Assembly: GCA_024236415.1 (NCBI GenBank)
Contig: JACKKN010000006.1
Coordinates: 186,001 to 250,000 of the forward strand
Length of the DNA: 64,000 nucleotides
DNA from: Hyphomicrobiales bacterium
GTDB taxonomy: Bacteria > Pseudomonadota > Alphaproteobacteria > Rhodospirillales > JACKKN01
Direction of reading: 5' to 3'
The notes beneath the pieces were generated by a model, which was not told the DNA's origin, searched no databases, and worked only from the letters and a program-made list of their open reading frames with translations. Within the stretch, counting starts at the first letter, position 1; each line of letters starts with the position of its first letter. Of the stretch, positions 25,211 to 33,900 are shown piece after piece. The position numbers were made by a program, and so were the translations under genes.

Positions 25211-27069
25211 CCCTGCACCACCTCGTAGGGCACCACGAAATCGCGCAGGGCCGCGCGGATGGCGGGACCGTGCCGGTCCGGGTCGTCCACGGCCACGAAC
25301 AGGAACGGGCTGCCGGCGCGGTCCTCGGCGCTCACCGTCACCGCCGCGCCGGCGGCGCGCAGGGGCGCCAGGGCGGCGTCGAAGGCGACGGCGGCGGCGT
25401 CGCGGCGCAGCTCGGGCTTGTAGATCTTGCCGATCGCCGTCAGCGGCATGGCGTCCAGGATGGCGATGCGCTTGGGCCGGGCCGGCGGCTCGGCGATGCG
25501 CGGCTCGGCCCACATGGCCAGGTCGCCGGCGGTGGCGGTGGCGCCGGGCTTGAGGGTCACGTAGGCCACCGGCAGTTCGCCGGCGTAGGCGTCGGGCTGG
25601 CCCACGGCGGCGCACATCTCCACCGCCGGGTGGGTGGCCAGGGCCTCCTCGATGGCCGCCGGGTCGATGTTGTGGGCGCCGCGGATGATCACGTCCTTGG
25701 ACCGGCCGGTGACGAACACGCGGCCCTCCGCGTCCACATGGCCCAGGTCGCCCGAGATCAGCCAGCCGTCGGCGGTGAAGGTGCCGGCGTTGCGGGTCGG
25801 GTCGGTGTAGCCGGGCCCCACGTTGGGCCCGCGCAGGACGATGACCCCGGTCTCGCCGGGGGCGCAGGGCCGGTCCAGGTCCGGCCCGTCGGGTCCCAGG
25901 GCCACCGCCCGCACCTGGCCGTGCGGCAGGCGCAGGCCGGTGCTGCCGGGCAGGCGCGGCCCGTGGAACGGCTCGACCGTGACCAGCCCGGCCGATTCGG
26001 TCATGCCGAAGATGTTGCGCACGGGCCGGCCGTAGGCCGCCTCCACCGCCGCCGCCAGCTCGCTGGGCAGGGGCGAGCCGCCGGTCAGGAACACGCGCAC
26101 CCTGTCCGCCTCGCCGGGGTCGGGCGGGATCTTCAGCAGGGTGGCCAGGGTGGTCGGCACCCCGGCGATGACCGTGGCCCGTTCGCGGGCGGCGAATTTC
26201 CAGAAGTTGCCCATGAAGGCGGTGTTGCGCATGCCGGTGCGGGTCGGCAGCACCTGGCGCGCCCCGGCCGACAGGCTGGACAGGCCATAGACCAGGGACC
26301 CGGCCACGTGGAACACCGGGAACCCGTTCACCACCACGTCGTCGGGGCCCAGGTCGTAGTACAGGGCCGCGGCCCAGGCGCTGTGCACCTGGTTGCCGTG
26401 GGTGTGCTGGGCCAGCTTGGGCAGGCCGGTGGTGCCGCCGGTGTGGAACAGGGCCGCCGGGGTGTCCAGGTCCAGGGTCCGGGCGAAGGCCAGGCCGTCG
26501 GCCGGCTGGCGGTCCAGGGCGGTGTCGAAGGCGCGCACCCCGGGCACGTCGGGCGCGTCGTGGCCCAGCACCAGGACCGCCGCCACCTCGACCCGGGCCA
26601 GCACCTGCTCGACCCGCGGCCAGATGGGCAGGTCCGGGTCCGGGCCCAGGGCCACCAGCACCCGGGCCCGGGCGGCGCGCACCAGCTCGGCCACGTGGTC
26701 GGCGTCCAGCAGGATGTTGATGGGGCAGGCCCGCGCCGCCGTCTCGGCGCCCCACATGGCGACCTGGGTGCTGGGCGTGTTGGGGGCCAGGATGGCCACC
26801 GACTCGTCGGGCCCCAGGCCCAGGGAATGGAACAGGTTGGCGGCCTGGGTGACCCGCGCCCGCAGCTCGGCGAAGGAAAGCTGGCGCGGCGCCGTGGCCG
26901 GGTCGCCGTCGGGCAGGTAGGTGAAGGCGGCGCGGTCGCCGTGCAGGCGCGCCGCGCGCTCGATCAGGCCGTACACGGACCGCGCCGGCAGGTTGTCGGC
27001 CAGGGGCCGGGCCTCGAGGGCCGCCACGTCCGCCAGGGTGGCCACGCGCGGATGCGGTTGGTCGGTCAT
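25207..27069 (-). CDS. Acyl-CoA synthetase (AMP-dependent ligase)
   Basis: A 620-aa adenylate-forming enzyme that activates a carboxylic acid to its CoA thioester through an acyl-AMP. The P-loop HTGGTTGLPK is at 209-218, FGMTESAG in the middle, GWLISGDLGHVD and GRSKDVIIRGAHNIDPAAIEEAL follow, and the C-terminal catalytic lysine is in PLTAIGKIYK. The tail after this lysine is longer than usual. GGGGAGAG lies before the ATG. It sits behind MarR-TctCBA, so the likely substrate is the acid imported by that system, possibly aromatic; that is inference. Confidence 0.88.
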   Translation of the reverse strand: MTDQPHPRVATLADVAALEARPLADNLPARSVYGLIERAARLHGDRAAFTYLPDGDPATAPRQLSFAELRARVTQAANLFHSLGLGPDESVAILAPNTPSTQVAMWGAETAARACPINILLDADHVAELVRAARARVLVALGPDPDLPIWPRVEQVLARVEVAAVLVLGHDAPDVPGVRAFDTALDRQPADGLAFARTLDLDTPAALFHTGGTTGLPKLAQHTHGNQVHSAWAAALYYDLGPDDVVVNGFPVFHVAGSLVYGLSSLSAGARQVLPTRTGMRNTAFMGNFWKFAARERATVIAGVPTTLATLLKIPPDPGEADRVRVFLTGGSPLPSELAAAVEAAYGRPVRNIFGMTESAGLVTVEPFHGPRLPGSTGLRLPHGQVRAVALGPDGPDLDRPCAPGETGVIVLRGPNVGPGYTDPTRNAGTFTADGWLISGDLGHVDAEGRVFVTGRSKDVIIRGAHNIDPAAIEEALATHPAVEMCAAVGQPDAYAGELPVAYVTLKPGATATAGDLAMWAEPRIAEPPARPKRIAILDAMPLTAIGKIYKPELRRDAAAVAFDAALAPLRAAGAAVTVSAEDRAGSPFLFVAVDDPDRHGPAIRAALRDFVVPYEVVQG

Positions 27070-27176
27070 GGGATCTCTCCCCGGATGTCGCGGCGGTTCC
27101 GGCCGCCGCTTGTTGGGCCTGGGGAAAAGGTTATGTGAAACGGGCGCGGCGGACAATCGGGCGCCGCCATCGAACG

Positions 27177-28703
27177 CTATTTTTCGCCTTCCGCCGCCCG
27201 CTCCCGCCGCCGGCCGCGCACCCCCATCCAGTAGGCGGCGGCCACGGCGCAGGCCAGCAGGGCCAGGCCCACGGGATGGTCCAGCATCTCCAGCGGCTTG
27301 CCGTCGATGATGGTCAGGGTCTGGCTCAGGGACAGCTCGAAGCGCGGGCCCAGGAAGAAGGCGATGATGAACACCACCACCGAATAGCCGGTGGCGGTCA
27401 TGGCGTAGCCGACTCCGGCGAACACCAGCATCACCGCCACCCCCAGCAGGTCGCCGGTGGACATGTAGACCCCGACCACGCACAGCAGCAGGGCCGACGG
27501 GAACACCACCGATTCCGGCGCCGCCACCACCCGGGCCCAGAACCGCAGGCCGAGCTGCCCCATCCAGAAGTTGACGAAGTTGGCCATCATCATGGCCCCG
27601 AACAGGCCGTAGATCAGGCGCCCCTGCTGCTCGAACAGCAGGGGGCCGGGCTGGATTCCCTGGATCATCAGGGCGCTGATCACCAGGGCGGCGCCGATGC
27701 TGCCGGGGATGCCCAGGGTCAGCAGGGGGATCAGGTTGGCCCCCACCACCGACGAGTTGGCGCTTTCCGTGGCGGCGATGCCGTGCAGGTTGCCGGCGCC
27801 GAACTCGACCGGGTCCCGGCGCGCCTTCCGCGCCTGGCGGGCCGAGGCGTAGCTGAGGAAGGCGGCGGCGGTGGAGCCGATGCCCGGGATGGCGCCCAGC
27901 ACCGTGCCGATCGCCGCGCCGCGGGCCATGGTGCCGCGGCAGGCCCAGTATTCGGCCCAGGTCAGGCGCCCGCCGTCGGCGCCGCGGCCGCGCGGCATGT
28001 GCACGGCGGCGCGGCGGGTGCCGCGGATGGCCGCCAGGCGGCGCAGGATCTCGGCCACCGCCAGCATGCCGATGGCCACCGGCGCCAGGGGCAGGCCGTC
28101 GTACAGCGCGAACTGGCCGAAGATCAGGCGCGGGGTGCCGTGCTCGGGGTCCAGGCCCACGGTGGCGCACAGCAGGCCCAGGGCGGCGGCGGCCAGCCCC
28201 TTGACCAGGGAATCCCCCACCAGCCCGGCGATCACCGAGAACGCCAGGACCATCAGGCAGAACACCTCCACCGGGCCCATCATCAGGGCCACGGCGGCCA
28301 GCGGCGCCGACACGGTGATCAGCACCATGTCGCTGAAGGTGTCGCCGGTGATCGAGGCGTACAGCGCCATCTTCAGCGCCTTGGGCGCCTTGCCCTGGCG
28401 CGCCAGGGGATGGCCGTCCAGGGCCGTGGCGGCGGCATCGGGCGTGCCCGGGGTGTTGATCAGCACCGCCGGGATGGCGCCGCCGAACAGGCCGCCCTTG
28501 TTGACCCCCATCAGGAACGAGATCGCCGCCAGGGGACTCATGACGAAGGTGAACGGCACGGCGATGGCCATGGCCATGATCGGGCCGATGCCGGGCACCG
28601 CGCCCACGAACTGGCCCACCGCCACCCCGGCCACCACCCACAGCAGGTTGGCCAGCGACAGGGCGTCGCCGACCCCGGCGAGGACCGTGGCGATGTCGGG
28701 CAT
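27177..28703 (-). CDS. Tripartite tricarboxylate transporter large permease (TctA family)
   Basis: A 508-aa membrane protein, the main channel of a solute-binding-protein-dependent secondary importer. Family motifs are VPGIGPIMAMAIAVPFTF near residue 38 and INTPGTPDAAATALDGHPLARQGK near 82, repeated in the second half as AIPGIGSTAAAFLSY and LLTLGIPGSIGAALV. It begins seven bases after tctB on the minus strand. The 107-bp gap before the ligase gene contains a hairpin-like GC repeat (27090-27109) but no T-run. Confidence 0.93.
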   Translation of the reverse strand: MPDIATVLAGVGDALSLANLLWVVAGVAVGQFVGAVPGIGPIMAMAIAVPFTFVMSPLAAISFLMGVNKGGLFGGAIPAVLINTPGTPDAAATALDGHPLARQGKAPKALKMALYASITGDTFSDMVLITVSAPLAAVALMMGPVEVFCLMVLAFSVIAGLVGDSLVKGLAAAALGLLCATVGLDPEHGTPRLIFGQFALYDGLPLAPVAIGMLAVAEILRRLAAIRGTRRAAVHMPRGRGADGGRLTWAEYWACRGTMARGAAIGTVLGAIPGIGSTAAAFLSYASARQARKARRDPVEFGAGNLHGIAATESANSSVVGANLIPLLTLGIPGSIGAALVISALMIQGIQPGPLLFEQQGRLIYGLFGAMMMANFVNFWMGQLGLRFWARVVAAPESVVFPSALLLCVVGVYMSTGDLLGVAVMLVFAGVGYAMTATGYSVVVFIIAFFLGPRFELSLSQTLTIIDGKPLEMLDHPVGLALLACAVAAAYWMGVRGRRRERAAEGEK

Positions 28704-28710
28704 GGGCCGC

Positions 28711-29166
28711 TCAGCCGCCCGGCAGGGTGCGGCCCAGCAGCACCTCGACCACCAGCCAGATCACCCCCGGCACCACAATCGCCGCCACCGCCATCCAGTG
28801 CGGCCGCCGCTCGCCGACCAGCAGCATCAGGGCCAGGACCAGGGCCGGCGCCACCCAGACGAAGCCGATCCGCCCCATGGCCCAGACCCCAAGGGCGGCG
28901 ACGGCCAGGTACAGGGCGGCGCGGGCGACGGCGCCGATGCCCCCGTCGCCGACACCCCCGTCGTCCGGATCGGCCGCGGCCCCGCGCCGGGCCAGGGCGG
29001 CCTGCACCAGGCCCAGGGCGACCAGGACCGCGGCCAGCACGGTGGGCAGGGTCCCGGGCCGGACCCAGCCGTAGTCCACCGTCTCCACCTGGTCCGGGAT
29101 CACCGCGACCAGCAGCACCCCGCCCAGGGCGGCCACCAGCAGCCCGGTCACGCGGTCCAGCGTCAC
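28711..29166 (-). CDS. Tripartite tricarboxylate transporter small membrane subunit (TctB family)
   Basis: A 151-aa protein with four hydrophobic segments, as in TctB. The N-terminal helix RVTGLLVAALGGVLLVAVI is followed by a loop with a glycine/aspartate run (about 68-76) before TM3. The start is GTG at 29166. It lies between tctC (31 bases) and tctA (seven bases), the usual order. Confidence 0.88.
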   Translation of the reverse strand: MTLDRVTGLLVAALGGVLLVAVIPDQVETVDYGWVRPGTLPTVLAAVLVALGLVQAALARRGAAADPDDGGVGDGGIGAVARAALYLAVAALGVWAMGRIGFVWVAPALVLALMLLVGERRPHWMAVAAIVVPGVIWLVVEVLLGRTLPGG

Positions 29167-29197
29167 GACCCGACCCCGCCGTTCGGCGCGCGCCGCC

Positions 29198-30151
29198 CTA
29201 TTTGCCGAACAGCACCTTCACCCCGCCGATGCCGGCATTCATCATCTTGGTGGTGCCATCGGGGCCCAGGTTGACCACCTCGTTGCGCAGGGCGTTGGCC
29301 ACCAGCTCGCGCACCTTGGGCGACTTGATGGCGGCGTCCAGGGCCTGGGCCAGGGCGTCCCGCGCGTCGGCCGGCAGGCCGGCCGGGGCGGCGAAGTAGA
29401 ACCACGGGTCGACGAACAGGTCGTAGCCCTGCTCGCGCAGGGTCGGCGTGTCGGGGGCGTAGGAGTGGCGGCCGTCGTTGGCGCTGGCCAGCATCTTGAT
29501 GTCGCCCTTCTGGATGTAGGGGATGTGTACCCCGGCGGCGAAGGACGCGGCGACGTGGCCGCCCAGCACGTTCTGCACCATCTCGGCCGAGCTTTTCGAC
29601 GCCACCGGGCGGAAGCCGGCGGCGTGGCTCTTGTTGATGGCGCGCAGGATCAGCTCCTGGGGCTTGGCGTCGAAGGCCACGGGTACCCCGCCCTTGCCCT
29701 TGGAATAGGCGATCAGCTCGGCCATGGTGGAATAGGGCGCGTCGGCCTTGGCGATGATCGCCACCTGGGCCCGCGACACCGTGGCCAGGTAGGTGAAGCT
29801 GTCCAGCTTGAAGGGCAGCTTGTCGCCGCGCAGGACCAGGTTGATGAGGATCGGCATGGACACGCCCATGCCGATCACCGTGCCGTCGGCGGGGGCGGCG
29901 CTGACCCCGGTGAACATGGCGACGCCGCCGCCGCCGGGCTTGTTCTCGGCGATCACGTCCCAGCCGGTCTGCTGTTCCATGGCCTGGGCGATGGCCCGGC
30001 CCATGGTGTCCGTCTCGCCGCCGGCGCCGAAGCCGATCTGCAGCTTGACCGGGCCCGAGGGCGCCCATCCGGCGGCCGCGGCCAGGCTGGCCAGGGCCAG
30101 CCCTCCGGCGAGCAGGGCGCCCAGGGCCAGATTGGAAATCGTCCTTTTCAT
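29198..30151 (-). CDS. TctC/Bug-type periplasmic solute-binding protein
   Basis: A 317-aa extracytoplasmic receptor that delivers a carboxylate to TctAB. A signal peptide covers about 1-27. The mature part has KLQIGFGAGGETDTMGRAIAQAM and VIAENKPGGGGVAMFTGVSAAPADGTVIG, the usual Bug binding-loop region, and SYAPDTPTLREQGYDLF near the end. GGGAGG stands six bases before the ATG, inside the last codons of the MarR gene. It is the first transporter gene of the MarR-TctCBA-ligase unit. Confidence 0.92.
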   Translation of the reverse strand: MKRTISNLALGALLAGGLALASLAAAAGWAPSGPVKLQIGFGAGGETDTMGRAIAQAMEQQTGWDVIAENKPGGGGVAMFTGVSAAPADGTVIGMGVSMPILINLVLRGDKLPFKLDSFTYLATVSRAQVAIIAKADAPYSTMAELIAYSKGKGGVPVAFDAKPQELILRAINKSHAAGFRPVASKSSAEMVQNVLGGHVAASFAAGVHIPYIQKGDIKMLASANDGRHSYAPDTPTLREQGYDLFVDPWFYFAAPAGLPADARDALAQALDAAIKSPKVRELVANALRNEVVNLGPDGTTKMMNAGIGGVKVLFGK

Positions 30152-30152
30152 G

Positions 30153-30683
30153 TCAACCTCCCTTGTTGGTCGTTCGTTGATCCGAGTCGTCGTTCACGGG
30201 GGCGGCGGCGGCCTGGGCCACCTGGCGGGCGCCGTGCAGGAATCCGGCCAGGGCGTCGCCGTCCAGGGCGCCGTCCAGGGCGCGGCGGCGGGCGTCCATG
30301 GTGGGCGCGATGCGCCGGTACAGCGCCGCCCCGTCGGCGGTCAGGGTGAACAGCCACACCCGCTGGTCGCGGTGCGAGCGCCGCCCCCGCACCAGGCCGC
30401 GTTCCTGCATGGCCTTCAGCGTGCGGCTGACCTGGGCCTGGACCATGGCCACCTCGTTGACCAGGTCCTTCTGGGCCATCTCGCCGTGGATGCGCAGCAT
30501 CAGCAGGATGCGCCACTCGACGATGGACGAGCCGCGCCGGCGCAGGGCCTCGGCCATCTGCGCCTTCAGCAGGCGGTACAGGCGCTCCACGGTGACGTGG
30601 ACCAGGCTGGCGCCGTCGGGAATGTCGTGCAGGCCCAGCGGATCCCGCCCGTTCGCGGCGCGCGCCGCGTCGATCTCGCCCAT
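30153..30683 (-). CDS. MarR family transcriptional regulator
   Basis: A 176-aa winged-helix regulator. The DNA-binding core is about residues 50-120: VEWRILLMLRIHGEMAQKDLVNEVAMVQAQVSRTLKAMQERGLV, then the wing RGRRSHRDQRVWLFTLT. The start at 30683 is preferred to 30707 because GGGGGAGGC lies just before it. The stop is one base before tctC, so it leads the operon; MarR proteins next to CoA ligases often respond to the aromatic acid or its CoA ester. A palindrome at 30694-30710 is the likely operator. Confidence 0.88.
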   Translation of the reverse strand: MGEIDAARAANGRDPLGLHDIPDGASLVHVTVERLYRLLKAQMAEALRRRGSSIVEWRILLMLRIHGEMAQKDLVNEVAMVQAQVSRTLKAMQERGLVRGRRSHRDQRVWLFTLTADGAALYRRIAPTMDARRRALDGALDGDALAGFLHGARQVAQAAAAPVNDDSDQRTTNKGG

Positions 30684-30693
30684 GCCTCCCCCG

Positions 30694-30754
30694 AATTTGT
30701 ATATCAAGTTATGGAACGGCGACTCTATCGTTCCCGCGTATCAATTGCAACGCG
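30694..30754. promoter_or_regulatory. Palindromes upstream of the MarR gene
   Basis: AATTTG-TATAT-CAAGTT (30694-30710, 5 of 6 paired) lies just before the MarR ribosome-binding site. A second imperfect palindrome, centred on CAATTG, spans 30737-30754 with 14 of 18 symmetric positions; its complement shares TTGATA with the first. The AT-rich cores suit a MarR site and also a promoter. The function is inferred from position. Confidence 0.5.
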
Positions 30755-30759
30755 TCCGC

Positions 30760-31641
30760 TCAGCCGGTCTCCAGGGGCAGGCGCTCGTCCTGGGCCCATT
30801 CGTTGAGGGAGTTGTCGTACACGGTCAGGTCGGTGAAACCGAGCTGGTGCAGCAGGAAGGCGTCCAGCGTCGCGGCGATGCCGCCGCCGCAATAGAGGAT
30901 CACCCGCTGCTCCGGCCGCGCGCCCACGGCGGCGAAGGCGGCGGCGGCGTCCGCGGCCGCGGGCAGGCGCAGGGTGTCCGGGTCCTGCAGCTCCATCGCC
31001 GGCACGTTGACGCTGCCGGGGATGCGCCCGGGGCGGCCGTAGCGCGGGTTCTCGCCGGCATGCAGGTCGCGGCCCAGCGCGTTGATGGTGCAGGTGCCCG
31101 GGTCGCCCACGGCGTCCAGCACCTCGCGCTTGCCGGTAAAGAGGTCCGGCCGCGGCCGCGGGGTCAGCACCGCCGGCGGGTGGGCGGCCGGCGCCGTCGA
31201 CACCGGATGGCCCGACTGCGACCAGGTCTCCCAGCCGCCGTCCAGCACCGCGGCGGCGTCGAAGCCCAGCGCGCGCAGCATCCACCAGATGCGGGTCGCC
31301 CACTGGATGTTGCGCCGGCTGTACAGCACGGCGCGGCAGCCGTCGCCCAGGCCGGCGGCGCCGAAGGCGGCGGCCAGCACGTCCCACGGCGGCAGGGTGA
31401 AGCGGAACGGGCTGGCGTTGTCGGAAAGCTGCCCCTGCAGGTCCAGGAAGGCCGAGCCGGGGATGTGCCCGGCGTCGTAGTCGGCGCGGCCGCTGACCAC
31501 CCGGTAGGGCCGCCCGGTGCCGGATTCGTACTCCAGGTACGTGGTGCAGTCGTAGACGCGCAGGTCCGGGTCGTCCAGGCGCGCCGCCAGCCAGTCGGCG
31601 GTGACGATGGCCTCGGGGTAGCGGTAGCGCGCGTCGGGCAT
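30760..31641 (-). CDS. Two-domain sulfurtransferase (thiosulfate/3-mercaptopyruvate type)
   Basis: A 293-aa tandem rhodanese. The N-terminal domain is inactive, with the DAGHIPGSAFLDLQGQLSDN signature and LYSRRN in place of the catalytic loop. The C-terminal domain has the loop CGGGIAAT with Cys251 as the persulfide site. The loop differs from the CRxGxT of thiosulfate sulfurtransferases and is closer to the CGSGVTA of mercaptopyruvate enzymes. GGGAGGGA precedes the ATG at 31641. It is followed 76 bases later by the MarR gene on the same strand but probably forms its own unit. Confidence 0.88.
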   Translation of the reverse strand: MPDARYRYPEAIVTADWLAARLDDPDLRVYDCTTYLEYESGTGRPYRVVSGRADYDAGHIPGSAFLDLQGQLSDNASPFRFTLPPWDVLAAAFGAAGLGDGCRAVLYSRRNIQWATRIWWMLRALGFDAAAVLDGGWETWSQSGHPVSTAPAAHPPAVLTPRPRPDLFTGKREVLDAVGDPGTCTINALGRDLHAGENPRYGRPGRIPGSVNVPAMELQDPDTLRLPAAADAAAAFAAVGARPEQRVILYCGGGIAATLDAFLLHQLGFTDLTVYDNSLNEWAQDERLPLETG

Positions 31642-31666
31642 GTGCTGGTCCCTCCCTGCCCGCCCC

Positions 31667-31699
31667 CCTGTCCGTCTCCGGGGGGGCGGGGCGGACAGG
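31667..31699. terminator. Hairpin after the FAD oxidase gene
   Basis: CCTGTCCG (31667-31674) and CGGACAGG (31692-31699) pair perfectly around a G-rich loop, within the 122-bp gap between the FAD oxidase stop and the sulfurtransferase start. It may terminate the minus-strand oxidase transcript. No T-run is visible. Confidence 0.35.
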
Positions 31700-31763
31700 G
31701 TAGGACGGCGGCGGCGGGGAGGCAAGGAAGGCCGGCGCCGCCGCCGGCCTTCCCAACGGCGCC

Positions 31764-33194
31764 CTACGCGGCCGCCGCGGGCCGGATGTTGTGGTTGACC
31801 CGGAACCGGTTGTCGGGGTCGTACTTGGCCTTGACCCGGCCCAGGCGGGCGAAGTTGGCGCCGAAGGCCGTTTCCACCCGGTCGCCCTCGTCGTCCGGCA
31901 TGAAGTTGACGTAGGCGGTGCCGGCGGCGTGCGGCGCCGTGTCGTCGAACAGGGACCGGGCCCAGGCGATGCAGCGGTCGTCGTCGGCCGGGTCGCGCCA
32001 GCGGGTGTGCACGTTCATGACGAAGTGCGACGCCCGCTGCGGGAAGGCCGTGGCCTCCACCGGCACCCGGGCCATGGCCCCGCCCAGGTGGCCGATGAAG
32101 ATCTCGGTCTCGTCGCTGGGCAGGTTCCACACCGCCTCCACCACCCGGTCGGTGGCGGCGGCCGGCAGGTCGACGAAGTCGTGGCTCTTCCAGTAGTTGC
32201 GCGCGCCCGGTTCCAGCAGCGGGTCGAAGGCCTGCTGCCAGCCGGCGAAGGGGTGCGGGCCGATGACGTCGGCGATGGGCGAGCCCAGGGCGCGCAGCTC
32301 GGCCACCGCGGCCTCACCCGCGGCCAGGTCGCCGACGTAACAGGCGGCGAAGATCAGCACCTCGCGCCCGTGCCACTCGGCCGGCAGGAAGGGCAGGGGC
32401 GGCGCCTTGCGCATGACCGCCCAGACGGTCAGCTCGTCGGGCGCCGCGTCGGCGATGCGGCGGAAGGCCGGCAGCAGCTCGCCGGCCGCCTCCAGGGGAT
32501 GCACCACCAGGCCCGACAGCACCTGGGGCCCCACCGGGTGGGCGCGGAACTGGAACGACGTGACCACGCCGAAGTTGCCGCCGCCGCCGCGCAGGGCCCA
32601 GAACAGGTCCGGGTGCTCGGTCTCGCTGGCGCGCACCAGCTCGCCGCCGGCGGTGACCACGTCGGCGGACAGCAGGTTGTCCACCGTCAGGCCGTACTTG
32701 CGCGTGATCCAGCCGAAGCCGCCGCCCAGCGTCAGCCCCGCCACCCCGGTGGTCGAGTTGATGCCCGCCGGCACCGCCAGGCCGAAGGCCTGGGTCTCGT
32801 GGTCCATCTCGCCCAGGCTCACGCCCGGCTCGACGCGCACGGTGCGGGCCTTGGGGTCCACGTGCACGGCCTTCATGGTCGAGAGGTCGATGGTCAGGCC
32901 GCCGTCGCACAGCGCGCTGCCGGCGATGTTGTGGCCGCCGCCGCGGACCGAGAGCAGCAGGTCACGGTCGGCGGCGAAGCGCACCGCGGCCATGACGTCG
33001 GCGGCGCCGGCGCAGCGCACCACCAGCCCCGGCCGGCGGTCGATCATGGCGTTCCAGATGGTGCGCACCTCTTCATAGCCGGCGTCGCCGGGCAGGCAGA
33101 CGGTGCCGCGCAGGGCCGCGCCGAGGGCGGCGAGGTCGTCGGCGGAAATGGCGGCGGGGGCGCCGCCGTTGGTCAGGACCTGGATCGTGGACAT
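31764..33194 (-). CDS. FAD-linked oxidase, PCMH/berberine-bridge type
   Basis: A 476-aa flavoprotein. The FAD domain has LLLSVRGGGHNIAGSALCDGG, whose histidine is the usual covalent 8-alpha-FAD ligand, and GVAGLTLGGGFGWITRKYGLTVDNLLS. The cysteine that gives bicovalent attachment in plant enzymes is not in the expected place, so a single linkage is likely. The C-terminal BBE segment ends YVNFMPDDEGDRVETAFGANFARLGRVKAKYDPDNRFRVNHNI. Such enzymes oxidise sugars or alcohols with oxygen. The ATG at 33194 follows GGGAG by six bases. It is divergent from the RidA gene. Confidence 0.88.
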   Translation of the reverse strand: MSTIQVLTNGGAPAAISADDLAALGAALRGTVCLPGDAGYEEVRTIWNAMIDRRPGLVVRCAGAADVMAAVRFAADRDLLLSVRGGGHNIAGSALCDGGLTIDLSTMKAVHVDPKARTVRVEPGVSLGEMDHETQAFGLAVPAGINSTTGVAGLTLGGGFGWITRKYGLTVDNLLSADVVTAGGELVRASETEHPDLFWALRGGGGNFGVVTSFQFRAHPVGPQVLSGLVVHPLEAAGELLPAFRRIADAAPDELTVWAVMRKAPPLPFLPAEWHGREVLIFAACYVGDLAAGEAAVAELRALGSPIADVIGPHPFAGWQQAFDPLLEPGARNYWKSHDFVDLPAAATDRVVEAVWNLPSDETEIFIGHLGGAMARVPVEATAFPQRASHFVMNVHTRWRDPADDDRCIAWARSLFDDTAPHAAGTAYVNFMPDDEGDRVETAFGANFARLGRVKAKYDPDNRFRVNHNIRPAAAA

Positions 33195-33409
33195 GGAATG
33201 CTCCCATGATGGGCGCGCACCCGGCGCGCCGGTTAAAGCCAACTCCCTGGCACCGGCCCCGCCGGGCCCGTTGTCCGGGCGCTGGTTGCGGGTGGGGCCG
33301 TGCGATGGCGGCGGACACTACGGACTTGCCTTGCCCGCGAGTATCATCCAGTTCACACTGCGCGCCGCCACGCGCATTCCTTCCACCAGCACAGAGAGCG
33401 AGCCCTCCC

Positions 33410-33757
33410 ATGACCATCCAGCGCTTCCACACCGGCCAACGCATGAGCCAGGCCGTGGTCCACGGCAACACCGTCTACCTGGCCGGCCAGGTGGGCGCCC
33501 CGGGCCAGTCGGTGACGGCCCAGACCACCGAGATCCTGGCCAAGATCGACAAGCTGCTGGCCGAGGCGGGCAGCGACAAGTCGAAGCTGCTGCAGGCGGT
33601 GATCTGGCTCGCCGACATCGGCGACTTCGCCGAGATGAACGCGGTCTGGGACGCCTGGGTGGCGCCCGGCCACGCGCCCGCGCGCGCCTGCGGCGAATCC
33701 AAGCTGGCCAGCCCCGACTACGTGGTCGAGATCATCGCCGTCGCCGCCGTCGACTGA
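33410..33757 (+). CDS. RidA family protein
   Basis: A 115-aa member of the Rid/YjgF family, which hydrolyses reactive enamine/imine intermediates. Features are VVHGNTVYLAGQVG near the start, the middle helix KIDKLLAEAGSDKSKLLQAVIWLADIGDFAEMNAVWDAWV and the C-terminal P-A-R-A-C stretch where the arginine binds the carboxylate. The ribosome-binding site is weak. It has its own 215-bp upstream region shared with the FAD oxidase and ends before the three-palindrome repeat. Confidence 0.9.
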   Translation: MTIQRFHTGQRMSQAVVHGNTVYLAGQVGAPGQSVTAQTTEILAKIDKLLAEAGSDKSKLLQAVIWLADIGDFAEMNAVWDAWVAPGHAPARACGESKLASPDYVVEIIAVAAVD

Positions 33758-33784
33758 CCCCCAACCGCGCCGCCCCCCCACCTC

Positions 33785-33895
33785 AAAAAAAAGGTGCCAG
33801 GCACCTTTTACAAAAAAGGTGCCAGGCACCTTTTAATCGAAAAGATTTCATACCGATTTTGAAATTATAAAAGGTGCCTGGCACCTTTTTTGAGG
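33785..33895. repeat. Three palindromic GGTGCC/GGCACC repeats between convergent genes
   Basis: AAAAGGTGCC, one central base, GGCACCTTTT occurs three times: 33789-33809 and 33814-33834 (central A) and 33869-33889 (central T). The outer copies also carry matching flanks (CCTCAAAA before the first, TTTTTGAGG after the last), so the whole 110 bp is itself an inverted repeat. Each unit is a 10-bp stem followed by T residues on either strand, i.e. a bidirectional intrinsic terminator. It looks like a mobile REP or MITE-like sequence used as terminator. Confidence 0.85.
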
Positions 33896-33900
33896 GGCGG

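Noticed and set aside
33785..33895. CRISPR-like repeat array
   Set aside because: Only three palindromic copies with unequal spacing (about 4 and 34 bp), no unique spacers of regular size and no cas genes.
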